Source: Xenorhabdus lircayensis (GTDB lineage Bacteria > Pseudomonadota > Gammaproteobacteria > Enterobacterales > Enterobacteriaceae). From it: a stretch of DNA of 36,004 bases. The translations under genes and the position numbers were made by a program. Under the pieces are notes generated by a model. That model was not told the origin of the DNA. It ran no database searches and worked only from the letters and a program-made list of their open reading frames with translations. The first letter of the stretch is position 1; each line of letters opens with the position of its first letter. The DNA lies in the NCBI RefSeq assembly GCF_016306625.1, contig NZ_JACOII010000066.1, positions 1 to 36,004 of the forward strand. The letters are read 5' to 3'. Below, one piece after another: positions 1 to 9,000 of this stretch.

Positions 1-805
1 TAACTATTTAATACATAACCCCGTTTGAGGATTCTAATGTTGTCTTCATTTGTGAGACGATGAATTAACATCACAAGTGTTAACACAATCAAAAGGTGCT
101 TCATCAGGAAGATACAGAGTGATAATTCGTGGTTTTTTTTAAAATTTATATTTTTTCTTTTCTTCTCTTAATAAGTCATGAGCAGTCGCATCGTGATTTT
201 TTATAAGGAAAACCAGAATCGTGAGTATTGGTTGAGTCTAAAATTCCGCTAGTAAAATGTTTATCTCTTATTTTATCTTTACTTCCTACATAACCCCATT
301 TGCTATAAGCAGACAAAAAAGTAAGACTTAAAATAGTACCTTTGATTGTAATGTAAATTAAAGTAAGTCAACTTATCCATAAATTGCCAGGATAGTGAAT
401 GTTTCATTGTAAGTTAATGGTAAATTTAATATTTTTTATTATATATCATCAAGTTAGATTGCGTTCTTTATGTTAAAATTTGTAACATTTATGTTAATTA
501 AAATTGTTTTACCTAGTGATGTTGTCATGCAATATTACGAATAATAATTTCATAAAATTCTATAATTTTACTCTTTTATTGTGTAATTAGTGTTTTTTAT
601 AAAGTGTAATATTTCTTAATATTTTTATCTGATGTTTGTATTTTCAATTTATTAATTTATTAATTTATTAATTTATTAATTATTTAAGGGAGTGGTGATT
701 GTTATTTTGGCTTTCTAAGGATTGTTTTTTGATGTGATCTTTTAATAAAAATATTTTAACCGAGAGATTATATTACATTTGGTATCGTTTTTTAATGGAG
801 CTGAT
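1..805. other. AT-rich non-coding region upstream of T6SS operon
   Basis: No coding region with a credible product is visible on either strand. The stretch is strongly AT-rich with many A and T runs, unlike the coding DNA that follows. It contains the 8-bp tandem repeat listed separately. A weak sigma-70-like pair can be drawn at 729-734 (TTGATG) and 752-757 (TATTTT) with 17 bases between them. It could drive the operon starting at 806, but the -10 box is poor. What lies upstream of base 1 is unknown, so this could be the downstream flank of another gene as well as the operon's control region. Confidence 0.6.
646..681. repeat. 8-bp tandem repeat (ATTAATTT), about 4.5 copies
   Basis: Three exact copies of ATTAATTT at 651-658, 659-666 and 667-674 are followed by a partial copy to 681. 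They are preceded by AATTT (646-650), which continues the same phase. The repeat lies about 50 bases upstream of the possible -35 box and 125 bases before the tssF start. It is pure A/T, so it may simply be low-complexity DNA, but its position leaves open an effect on promoter activity. Confidence 0.85.
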
Positions 806-2542
806 ATGGATTCTTTTCACTTTTATTTCCAATGGGAATTGGATTATCTGAGACAACTTGAAAAACTGGCTGGTGAAGAAAAATCTCATTTGGCGAAGAT
901 TTTTAATGGTATTGATCCCGATATCGAAAGGCTAAATGAAGGTTTTGCGGTTTTAATGGCTCGTTTACATCAAAAAGTGGATGATGCTTTTCCCGAAATT
1001 ACTTTACCTCTGCTGCAACGATTAAAGTCTCTGTCTATTAAGGGAGTTCCTGCCACGAGTGTAGTCCAGTTCGATGTAGGAGAAGGTGTTGACTTTTTCT
1101 GCACCTTACCGAGGGGGACGGAAGTTTCTTCTGGTATGGGAACAACATTTTCCACGAGTAGAGCATGTGATATTGAACCGCTGATATTGATTTCACGAGA
1201 TATCACGTATCAGGCAGAAACAACTCGTATTACGCTGACTTTCCAATACACAGGTATGGAAGATTATTGGCCTATTCGTCCTATTAGCCTGTTTCTTAGC
1301 CCTGATGAAGTGTTGGCAGATATGTTGATGTTTGCTCTGTGCCGCACCTTGCAAGGTGCAGAACTGCATCACAACGGATTGACTTATCCGGCCGAGCCTC
1401 TCAGGTTTGAACCCTTGTCAGGCTCTTCCCGATTGATCTTATCACCGCCAGTTTCAGTTGCAGGAAATTGGGCTCCGCAGATGCTGATGGAGTCGCTCTA
1501 TTTACCCCATGTTCACCACTTTATGACATTGGCTCTGCCGACCGTGATGTGCGATCGGTTATCCATGACAGAAACTCGGCAGTTTAGTGTTACGTTGAAA
1601 CTCAATGAAGTTTTGCCCCTGTCTGAGACTCAACTGGCTGATGCTTTCCATCTTCATTGTGTGCCCGTGGTGAATATTGAACGTGAGTCGCAGGTGACAC
1701 TCTCTTTTGCACCAGATACCTCTCGCTATTCTCTGCCTTTATTAACCGGACAAGGGATTCTGTCCATGACTGACCTTCAGTTAAAAGACGAGCCCAGTGT
1801 AGAACGTGGCAAGCGGTGCCAGTTTCATCCTATGAGCCAATTTACGCATTTTTTCCGTCATGCCGACGAAGAAATTTGGTTTTATGAGTTAGGGATTAAC
1901 CGTGATGCGTTGGGGCGGTTGGAATATGAGTTGATGTTTTATGACAATCACGGCCGACCAATGGAACAGCCTCCAGAACAGGAGTTGACTTGTCACTTTG
2001 TGACATTTGATGTTGGTTTGCCTGTATTGGTGGTGGGAGATATTTGCCATACAGGTGAGGATATTCCCGATGGCCTGCAAGTTAAAAACCTTACACCCAC
2101 CGCGCTCAGTTATCCACCAGTAACAGACTATTCACGATATTGGGGATTACTTTCACACCATGCTGCCAACGGTTTCTGGCTGAATTCGGTATCAGCTCTT
2201 AAACAGCTCCTGCTGGACTACGATTTTTATGCTGATCTCGATCGGCATACTCACCGCGATATCCAGCGGATGACAGCGGGCATTTTAGCGGTTCAATCCA
2301 CTCCCGGTGATTGGTTGATCCGGGGCGTACCTTACCGTTGTGTGCATGTTGAACTAACACTGGATGAAGCCGTTTATACCAGCCGAGGCGAACTGTTCCG
2401 GTTTGCCAATATTTTGTATCAGTTTTTACCGTTTTGCCTTACCGAAGATATGCGTATGCGCATGACTGTCATCGGAAATGTTTCCAATACCCGCTGGCTT
2501 TTATCACCTTGTCCACTTCAAGGGTATCGCCCGATCATGTAA
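806..2542 (+). CDS. tssF: T6SS baseplate protein TssF (orphan copy)
   Basis: This is a TssF (VasA/ImpG family) protein of 578 residues, close to the usual family length. TssF is a baseplate wedge subunit that normally works with TssG, TssE and TssK around the VgrG hub. The N-terminus shows the family pattern: YFQWELDYLRQL, then DPDIERLNEGFAVLMARL, then DDAFPEI and a PATSVVQF segment. The open frame extends upstream to a TTG at 779. I place the start at ATG 806 because GGAG at 797-800 sits five bases before it, and because TssF proteins usually begin a few residues before this aromatic/acidic motif. The gene is first in the operon and ends 12 bases before vgrG. No TssG, TssE or TssK gene follows, which is unusual because tssF and tssG are normally neighbours. 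The main T6SS cluster must lie outside the window if this copy is functional. Confidence 0.9.
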   Translation: MDSFHFYFQWELDYLRQLEKLAGEEKSHLAKIFNGIDPDIERLNEGFAVLMARLHQKVDDAFPEITLPLLQRLKSLSIKGVPATSVVQFDVGEGVDFFCTLPRGTEVSSGMGTTFSTSRACDIEPLILISRDITYQAETTRITLTFQYTGMEDYWPIRPISLFLSPDEVLADMLMFALCRTLQGAELHHNGLTYPAEPLRFEPLSGSSRLILSPPVSVAGNWAPQMLMESLYLPHVHHFMTLALPTVMCDRLSMTETRQFSVTLKLNEVLPLSETQLADAFHLHCVPVVNIERESQVTLSFAPDTSRYSLPLLTGQGILSMTDLQLKDEPSVERGKRCQFHPMSQFTHFFRHADEEIWFYELGINRDALGRLEYELMFYDNHGRPMEQPPEQELTCHFVTFDVGLPVLVVGDICHTGEDIPDGLQVKNLTPTALSYPPVTDYSRYWGLLSHHAANGFWLNSVSALKQLLLDYDFYADLDRHTHRDIQRMTAGILAVQSTPGDWLIRGVPYRCVHVELTLDEAVYTSRGELFRFANILYQFLPFCLTEDMRMRMTVIGNVSNTRWLLSPCPLQGYRPIM

Positions 2543-2554
2543 GGAGATGTAGAA

Positions 2555-4444
2555 ATGGATGGATTAGTATTTACTTGCCAGATAGGTGCCTTGCCGAGTA
2601 CCACCTTTCAGGTGGTGAATTTCAGTTTACAGGAAGGGTTGTCTCAGCTTTATTACTTGTCCCTAACCGTGGTCAGTCCCCTTAACAGCGTGGTACTTAA
2701 TGACCAATTAGGGACATATGCATCACTGGCCATCACTCGCAATAGCAGGGTTGAACGGACGATCAAAGGTATTGTGGCGGGTGCCTCACAGGGTAACACT
2801 GACGGACGACAAACCTATTATACTTTTACTATCAAACCAGAAATGTGGCGAATGACCCTTCATCAGGACAGTCGTCTTTTTCAGCGTCAGTCCGTACCGG
2901 ATATTCTTAAACAATTGTTGAAAGAACATCGTGTCAAGTCGGACAACAAGTTCTATGAAGACGGCGATCACCATCCTGTAAGAGAATATACCACCCAGAA
3001 ACGTGAATCTGCCTATGACTTCTGGTGTCGGCTGGCGGCGGAAGAGGGAATTGCGTTTTGGTTTGAAGAAGAGCAACTGTTTTTCAGTGACTCCCATTTG
3101 GGGATGACGGCGGATCTTAATCTGACTTACAACGTCCAACCCAATACCGATGATAAAGATACTGCCGCTTGGCAGTGGCAATATGGGGAATACCTCTGTC
3201 CGGATGAGTATATCCACAAGGACTACAACTACCTGCGGTCTTCTCAGCCCTTGCAGACTCAGGCCAAGCTACCTCAAGGTGGTCGTCATTCAATATTTGA
3301 AAGTTATGGACGTTTCCCGTGGAGCAAAGAAGGTAAACCGCTGGGCGAGGTGCGACTTAACCAACTGAACAGCGAAAGTAAGCTGGGTTCAGCTCAAACT
3401 AACTGTATTCAGTTGCGTCCCGGTAAAATCTTTATCCTGAAATCACATCCGATTGCTGCCATGAATGATCGTTGGCAGGTCATTACCATTAATCATTATG
3501 GTTCCCAGCCACAAGCCGCAGGCATTGCCGGTGAAGGCACCACGCTGACCAATAATGTCACTTTTATTCCGGGGAAAGATGATTGGCGCCCGCCGTACCG
3601 TTATAAGCCGCTGGCTGATGGTGATGAACTGGCGACAGTCGTTGGACCACCCGGTGAAGAAATTTTTGTCAATGAACATGGCGCTATTAAAGTGCATTTC
3701 CATTGGAATCGTCATGATCCAGCGGGAGATGGCTCATCATGCTGGGTACGTGTGGCACAGGGCTGGAACGGTAATGGTTTTGGTTTTATGGCGATACCCC
3801 GCATTGGTCAGGAGGTAATTGTTTCTTATCTTAATGGCGATATTGATCGTCCCATCGTGACGGGCTGTACTTATAACGGTCGTAACCGACCGCCTCTTAA
3901 TTTACCTGCCGAGAAAACCCGTACCACGTTCAAAACTCACACCCATAAAGGTGACGGATTCAACGAACTGCGGTTTGAAGATGCCAAAGGCAGTGAAGAA
4001 GTCTTTATTCATGCCCAGAAGGATATGAATACCAAAGTGTTGAATAACCGTACCACGCAGGTGCTGGGTAATCATACTGAAACGATTGACGGTAATCAGG
4101 CCGTTATTGTGAAAAAAAATAAACAGGAAGTTGTGCAACAGACCAGCACCGAAGTGGTCGGGCAGGCTAAGACCCTGACAGTGGGACAGGCTTATACCAT
4201 TACCGTTGGCGCCAGTATGAATACCACGGTTTCCATGAGTCAAACTGAATCGGTCAAAATGCAGAAGACAGTGTCCGTGGGGCAAACCCTGTCTATTTCG
4301 GCAGGTAAGGTAATTGAACTGAAATGCGGTAACAGCACTTTGCGTATGGACAAAGACGGCAAAATTACCATCAAAGGGAAACAGTTCTTGTTCGAAGCCA
4401 GCGGCCCTGTGCAAATCCACGGCAAAGACATTGATTTGAATTAA
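2555..4444 (+). CDS. vgrG: T6SS spike protein VgrG
   Basis: VgrG forms the trimeric spike on the Hcp tube and carries the tip effector. The protein has 629 residues. The N-terminal half (to about residue 350) is the gp27-like hub. The OB-fold region follows (about 355-450), recognisable from GDELATVVGPPGEE, VHFHWNRHDP, SCWVRVAQGW and IPRIGQEVIVSYLNGD. The C-terminal part (about 470-629) is the gp5-like beta-helix, rich in short V/T repeats (VGQAYTITVGAS, VSVGQTLSIS), and ends with IHGKDIDLN. There is no extra effector domain after the spike, so this VgrG is a carrier and not an evolved effector. The stop codon of tssF overlaps the Shine-Dalgarno sequence AAGGAG at 2541-2546, which fixes the ATG at 2555. 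The next gene starts 12 bases after the stop. Confidence 0.97.
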   Translation: MDGLVFTCQIGALPSTTFQVVNFSLQEGLSQLYYLSLTVVSPLNSVVLNDQLGTYASLAITRNSRVERTIKGIVAGASQGNTDGRQTYYTFTIKPEMWRMTLHQDSRLFQRQSVPDILKQLLKEHRVKSDNKFYEDGDHHPVREYTTQKRESAYDFWCRLAAEEGIAFWFEEEQLFFSDSHLGMTADLNLTYNVQPNTDDKDTAAWQWQYGEYLCPDEYIHKDYNYLRSSQPLQTQAKLPQGGRHSIFESYGRFPWSKEGKPLGEVRLNQLNSESKLGSAQTNCIQLRPGKIFILKSHPIAAMNDRWQVITINHYGSQPQAAGIAGEGTTLTNNVTFIPGKDDWRPPYRYKPLADGDELATVVGPPGEEIFVNEHGAIKVHFHWNRHDPAGDGSSCWVRVAQGWNGNGFGFMAIPRIGQEVIVSYLNGDIDRPIVTGCTYNGRNRPPLNLPAEKTRTTFKTHTHKGDGFNELRFEDAKGSEEVFIHAQKDMNTKVLNNRTTQVLGNHTETIDGNQAVIVKKNKQEVVQQTSTEVVGQAKTLTVGQAYTITVGASMNTTVSMSQTESVKMQKTVSVGQTLSISAGKVIELKCGNSTLRMDKDGKITIKGKQFLFEASGPVQIHGKDIDLN

Positions 4445-4456
4445 GGAGACAGGGCG

Positions 4457-5677
4457 ATGGAATTCAGGAATCTCACCCCTTTTTCGGTGATGAACTACCG
4501 GATGCTGGATACAGAAGATCAGGAATACGATGTGATTGCCATGAAAGTGGGTTATCAGCTATTGCCCGCAGGGAAGGGTGAATATCTGGCTGAACTGCTG
4601 CCGGTTATGTCCTTATGTGTACAGGATCAATATCGGGGCGCATTGAACGTCTCACAGGTATTGCAGGAAAGTGATCTGGCGCCGTTTAAGCCCAAGTGTG
4701 ACGTGATTGTCAATGGCACTGCCTATGCGCCGGAAGGTGAGCCCTGTTCATCCTTTCCTGTTCGTTTGTCAGTCATGGATGCCAATGGCGACACATTGCT
4801 TGATAAAACGCTGCATATCACAGGAGAACGGGAATTTTTCCGCCCCGATAACGGGCAATGGCAGCTTTCTGATCCTAAACCATTTAACCGTTTACCGCTT
4901 GATTATCGTTATGCCTTTGGCGGGGGATGCCGGATTGAAGCCGAGGATGATAAAGCGGCGAAGGCACTAACAGAGGAAGACAAGCTCTCTACTGAACAAC
5001 GCAGCCAACACCCCGATGGTGAAAAGGCTCCCATAGCTCATGCGGTTTATGAATACAATCCCATCGGTACGGGGTTTGTTTTGCCGTGGTATGCGAAGGC
5101 GAAAGATCTGCCTCGTTATCCGGCACCGCGCATTACTCATCCGAATGCACCGATAACCGCACACCATTTTACTGATATGCTGGCAGGCCATTTCTCAGCC
5201 ACCGAGCCAGCCTGTCAACCGCAGGGTATGGGCGTTATTGGGCGGGCATGGTTACCACGGCGAACACTGGCCGGAACCTATGATCAAACATGGCTGGAAC
5301 AGCGCCATCCCTATCTGCCACAGGATTTTGATTTCGGTTACTGGAATGGCACCCCGCAGGATCAGCAGATTGACTGGCCATCTACCGATATTTCACTGCA
5401 ACTCACCAACCTGACATCGGATGGCTCCTTACAAACCGAACTGCCGGGGCATCGTCCTTTTATCCTGTTCCGCATGGAGGATGGTGCTCTTTTCCCCGTT
5501 CTGATGAACCTCGATACCCTGATTATTGATACCGATGCAATGACATTGGCGCTGACGTTTCGTCTGCATTTCAGCATTGACTTCCCTATCCGAGTGGCGG
5601 AAGCCCGGTTTGAAATAAACCCCAAAGCCCCTTTAATTACATTTGCACCTGAACAGGAGCAGGATCATGGCGGATAA
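4457..5677 (+). CDS. DUF2169-family T6SS accessory/adaptor protein
   Basis: This 406-residue protein has the DUF2169 pattern: an N-terminal NLTPFSVMNYRMLD segment, the central DYRYAFGG motif, and a PIGTGFVL/IGRAWLPR region. Genes of this family recur between vgrG and PAAR/Rhs genes. They are thought to act as adaptors or chaperones that help load PAAR-linked effectors onto VgrG. That role is family knowledge and is not visible in the sequence. The start is supported by AAGGAG at 4443-4448, which overlaps the vgrG stop. The 3' end overlaps the start of the PAAR-like gene by 11 bases, which suggests coupled translation. No signal peptide or membrane segment is seen, consistent with a cytoplasmic accessory protein. 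Confidence 0.88.
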   Translation: MEFRNLTPFSVMNYRMLDTEDQEYDVIAMKVGYQLLPAGKGEYLAELLPVMSLCVQDQYRGALNVSQVLQESDLAPFKPKCDVIVNGTAYAPEGEPCSSFPVRLSVMDANGDTLLDKTLHITGEREFFRPDNGQWQLSDPKPFNRLPLDYRYAFGGGCRIEAEDDKAAKALTEEDKLSTEQRSQHPDGEKAPIAHAVYEYNPIGTGFVLPWYAKAKDLPRYPAPRITHPNAPITAHHFTDMLAGHFSATEPACQPQGMGVIGRAWLPRRTLAGTYDQTWLEQRHPYLPQDFDFGYWNGTPQDQQIDWPSTDISLQLTNLTSDGSLQTELPGHRPFILFRMEDGALFPVLMNLDTLIIDTDAMTLALTFRLHFSIDFPIRVAEARFEINPKAPLITFAPEQEQDHGG

Positions 5678-6023
5678 CTATGTTGCCCGTAAAGATACTC
5701 AATGGTTGATTATCAGTCTGGTTCCCGATGTCTGCAAAACCCCGATGGGACCGGCCACGCCTCCGATTCCTTATCCCGTAATAGCAAAGCTGGAGGATTC
5801 CTCTGCACCGGTCTCATCGGTGCGGGCAAACGGGCAACCAGTGGTGGTATTCGGGCAAAGTTTTGTCCCGCAGACATTGGGGGATGAAGCGGGGACGGCT
5901 ACAGGGGTGAAAAGTGGCACGGTGGGAGGAAAGTGTCACCCGAAAGAACATACGCAAACCGTGAGGGCTGGTGGCAAATTGACATTGCGCCATACAGATA
6001 AATTCTGGATGAATGGGGCATAA
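5667..6023 (+). CDS. PAAR-like (DUF4150/Tox-PAAR-like) spike-tip protein
   Basis: This is a small protein of 118 residues with the DUF4150-type pattern: ANGQPVVVFGQSFVPQTLGDEAG, then GVKSGTVGGKCHPKEHT, then VRAGGKLTLRHTDKFWMNGA. PAAR-like proteins cap the VgrG spike and connect it to the effector. The ATG at 5667 has GGAG at 5656-5659 and lies inside the 3' end of the DUF2169 gene, so the two are probably translated together. The open frame extends 8 codons further upstream, but that part overlaps DUF2169 and has no ribosome site of its own. The Rhs protein that follows shows no PAAR motif of its own, so this separate protein likely provides the tip. Cys and His in the KCHPKEH segment could bind metal (inference). 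Confidence 0.87.
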   Translation: MADNYVARKDTQWLIISLVPDVCKTPMGPATPPIPYPVIAKLEDSSAPVSSVRANGQPVVVFGQSFVPQTLGDEAGTATGVKSGTVGGKCHPKEHTQTVRAGGKLTLRHTDKFWMNGA

Positions 6024-6033
6024 GGGAGGATAT

Positions 6034-9000
6034 ATGGCAAAAGGAGCAAAGAACGATAGCCCGACGGGAACAGGGAATACGGTGGGGACTATTGTTGGCC
6101 AGCCGAAGCGGTCAAAAAGAAGTCCGTCAGAGGCGAATCCGCCTGTTAAGCTGGAAACTAAAAAAGAAGAAGGCTGGTTGGAGCAGCTTTGGGGAAAAAC
6201 TAAAGAAATCGCTAATGACGCTTGGGAAACGGTTAAGGATAGAGCCGCAGCATTTAAAGAGGTAGTCAGTGGAAATATAAGCGATATCTATACAATATCA
6301 CAACATCCTGAAGATGCCTTTAATGGAATTGTTAAGTTTTTTCATGGTGATAAACTTAGCTCCCCTGGCGAGATAGCCGGTGTTCACTATATACAAACTC
6401 TTATTGATGTAGGAAAAGGTTTTGGGAAAGGATTAGCTAATACGGTACCTGATGTATTGAGTTTTGGTCCTTCGATTATGGGAGCAGAATTCAATTGGTT
6501 GGGAGACAAAATTGGTTGGGGGGGAATGTCAACCTTTGGTCAATGGATGACAAAGGTCGCACATTTTTTCCAGTCCTATCGTTTTGAACTAAATACTCCC
6601 GCAGAGAAAGTGGGTGATTTTGCAAGTTTGGTTTTCGGGCCAGGAGAACTAAAAGGAGTAACAAAAGCCTTCTCTAAGGCAGCAGAGACTATAATACCTA
6701 AAATTGAAGCCAAAGCTGCAACTAAAGTAGCCGAAGCTGCAACTGAAGCCAAAGCTGCAGCTAAAACAGCTAAAGCAGGGGTTCAAGTTAAAAGAAAAGG
6801 GGATAGCAGTAACCCCGCTAACCCCAAGAGACCAAAGAAAAAAGATCCTGCCAAGAACGCTGATCAAGAAAAGCCTTCTGAGTGTAAAGGTAGTCCCTGT
6901 CTAAACGGCGAACCTGTCGATATCACCTCTGGCGATTACCTACAAACATTCTCAGTGATTGCCATTCCCGGTCTGTTGCCGATTACCTTAAACCGAACCT
7001 ATCGCTCTACCGCCTGCCTGAATGGATTATTAGGGCGAAAATGGGCCGATGACTGGTCACGTCAGTTAGTGCTCGACGGTGAAAAAGTTCATTTTACCGA
7101 TGCTGACGGGCAAGTTTATGATTTTTCGACACCAGAAAATCAGGTGCTGGCGCGTAATTACCATCTTCTCCACTGTCTGCTGACAGGGGAGCGGGAGGGT
7201 GAATTATGTATCATCAACAAACAAAACCAGCAAACTCTCCATTTTAACCAGATTGAGGGTAACCGGCGTCGGCTGTCTGCCATCACAGATCGCCATCAGA
7301 ACAATATTCAGTTTATCTATAATGATCAGCATCAGTTGATTGAAGTGGTGCGCAATGATGGTTTCCGCTTAACCCTTCACTATCAGGATAATCAGCTCCG
7401 GGCAGTGGATTACCATTTTCAGCAGATCCAGCAACGGTTGCTCACCTGCCATTATGACCAATACGGCTATCTGGCCGAATGTGATGCTTTTCAGCAAAAC
7501 CATCTCTGGCATGAATACACTGCGCAAGGCTATATGACCCGCTGGCACGATACGGATAAGACCGATTTTTATATTCACTACGATGAACGTGGCCGGGTCG
7601 TTTCCACACATTCCTCCGAAAGTTATTGGTCTGACCGTTTTATTTATGACGATGATGCCCGTGTGACCACTTATCTGGATGCCGAAGGCGGAAAAACCCG
7701 ATCCTATTACAATCAAAATCATCAGGTGATCCGTGAGGTTGACCCATTAGGGCGTGAAACCCGGACGCAGTGGCGTTATAACCAGAAGGTGTGGGAAATT
7801 GATCCGCTGGGCGGTTACACCACTTTTGACTACAACCATGACGGGGCATTAACCGAAGTTGTACTGCCCACGGGGGACGCTTTTTATTATGACTATGATG
7901 AACACGGTCAGCTTACCGAAGCGATTTTACCCACGGGGGATATCTGGCGCTTCCAGCATGATGAGCAAGGCAATCTGACGGCGGTCACCAACCCACAAGG
8001 ACATACAGAAGCATATCAGTACGGTATTCATGGCGAATTGCAGCAACGGCTTTTGCCGGATGGCCGGCAGTGGCACTACGCCTATGATGAGCATCAGCGG
8101 TTGGCCGCTATGATGACACCCGATGGTCAGACAACCGGTCTGGAACTGGATGAACTGGGGCGTCTGCGCCGTACTACCGATGCGCTTAAGCAGGAAACCC
8201 GCTATCGCTACAGTGCTGTTCATGCCAGCCTCGATAATGGCAGCCTGACCGAAATTGAATTACCGGATGGGGTGACTCAACAGCTTGAATATGACAGCGA
8301 ACGGCGTGTGGTCGCGGTGACTGACGGGGAAGGCCGCACGACGCGTTACCGCTATGGGGCGTTTGATCTGCTGACCCACATGACCCGCCCGGATGGCACG
8401 ACATTACACTTTGGTTATGACCGTCTCACGCGTTTTTGTTCCGTCACCGCCTCGACAGGGGAAACGTATCGCTATGAACGGGATGCCGCGGGTCAGGTTA
8501 TCCGTGAAATCGACTTTACCGGCCGTACCATCGACTATCAGTATGATGCGCTGGGGCGTCGCATTCAGGCCCGTTATCCGGATAATCACGTCTTGCGTTG
8601 GCATTACTCGTCGGCAGGGTTATTGACCCGACAGGAAAGCGGGCATCAGCAGGAAGACCAGTACGAACTGAAATCCACCACCACTTACGAATATAACGTG
8701 CGCCGCCAGCTTATCAGGGCAACCAATGACGATGCCGTAGTGGAATACGAATATGATGCGGTGGGTTTACCTGTGTGTGAACGCATTAATGGGCGTGAAA
8801 TCACCCGTGAGTGGAACAGCCTGACCGGGCAGTTAACGGCGGAAACCCGCGGTGAGCATACCCTGAACTGGGGTTATAACATCATGGGGGCTGTGAACCA
8901 TTTTCAGTTTAACCAGCATACGCCACTGACTCTGAGCCATGATGCGTTAGGGCGGGAAACGGTCAGGGAAAGCGCGGCAGGGTTTATTCTTGCCAGCCGG

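Noticed and set aside
178-252. 24-codon ORF on the plus strand ending in LSLKFR
   Set aside because: There is no convincing ribosome site, it is too short, and no homology is recognised. It could be a gene tail, but there is nothing to support that.
470-490. Partial similarity to the right half of dif (TTATGTTAAAA)
   Set aside because: The left half and the XerC arm are absent, so this is an AT-rich coincidence.
3902-4420. 172-residue minus-strand open frame inside vgrG
   Set aside because: It is opposite the repetitive VgrG spike coding region, with no initiation signal and no recognisable family.
6034-6900. Possible PAAR domain at the Rhs N-terminus
   Set aside because: No PAAR repeat pattern is visible. 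The separate protein at 5667-6023 fills that role.
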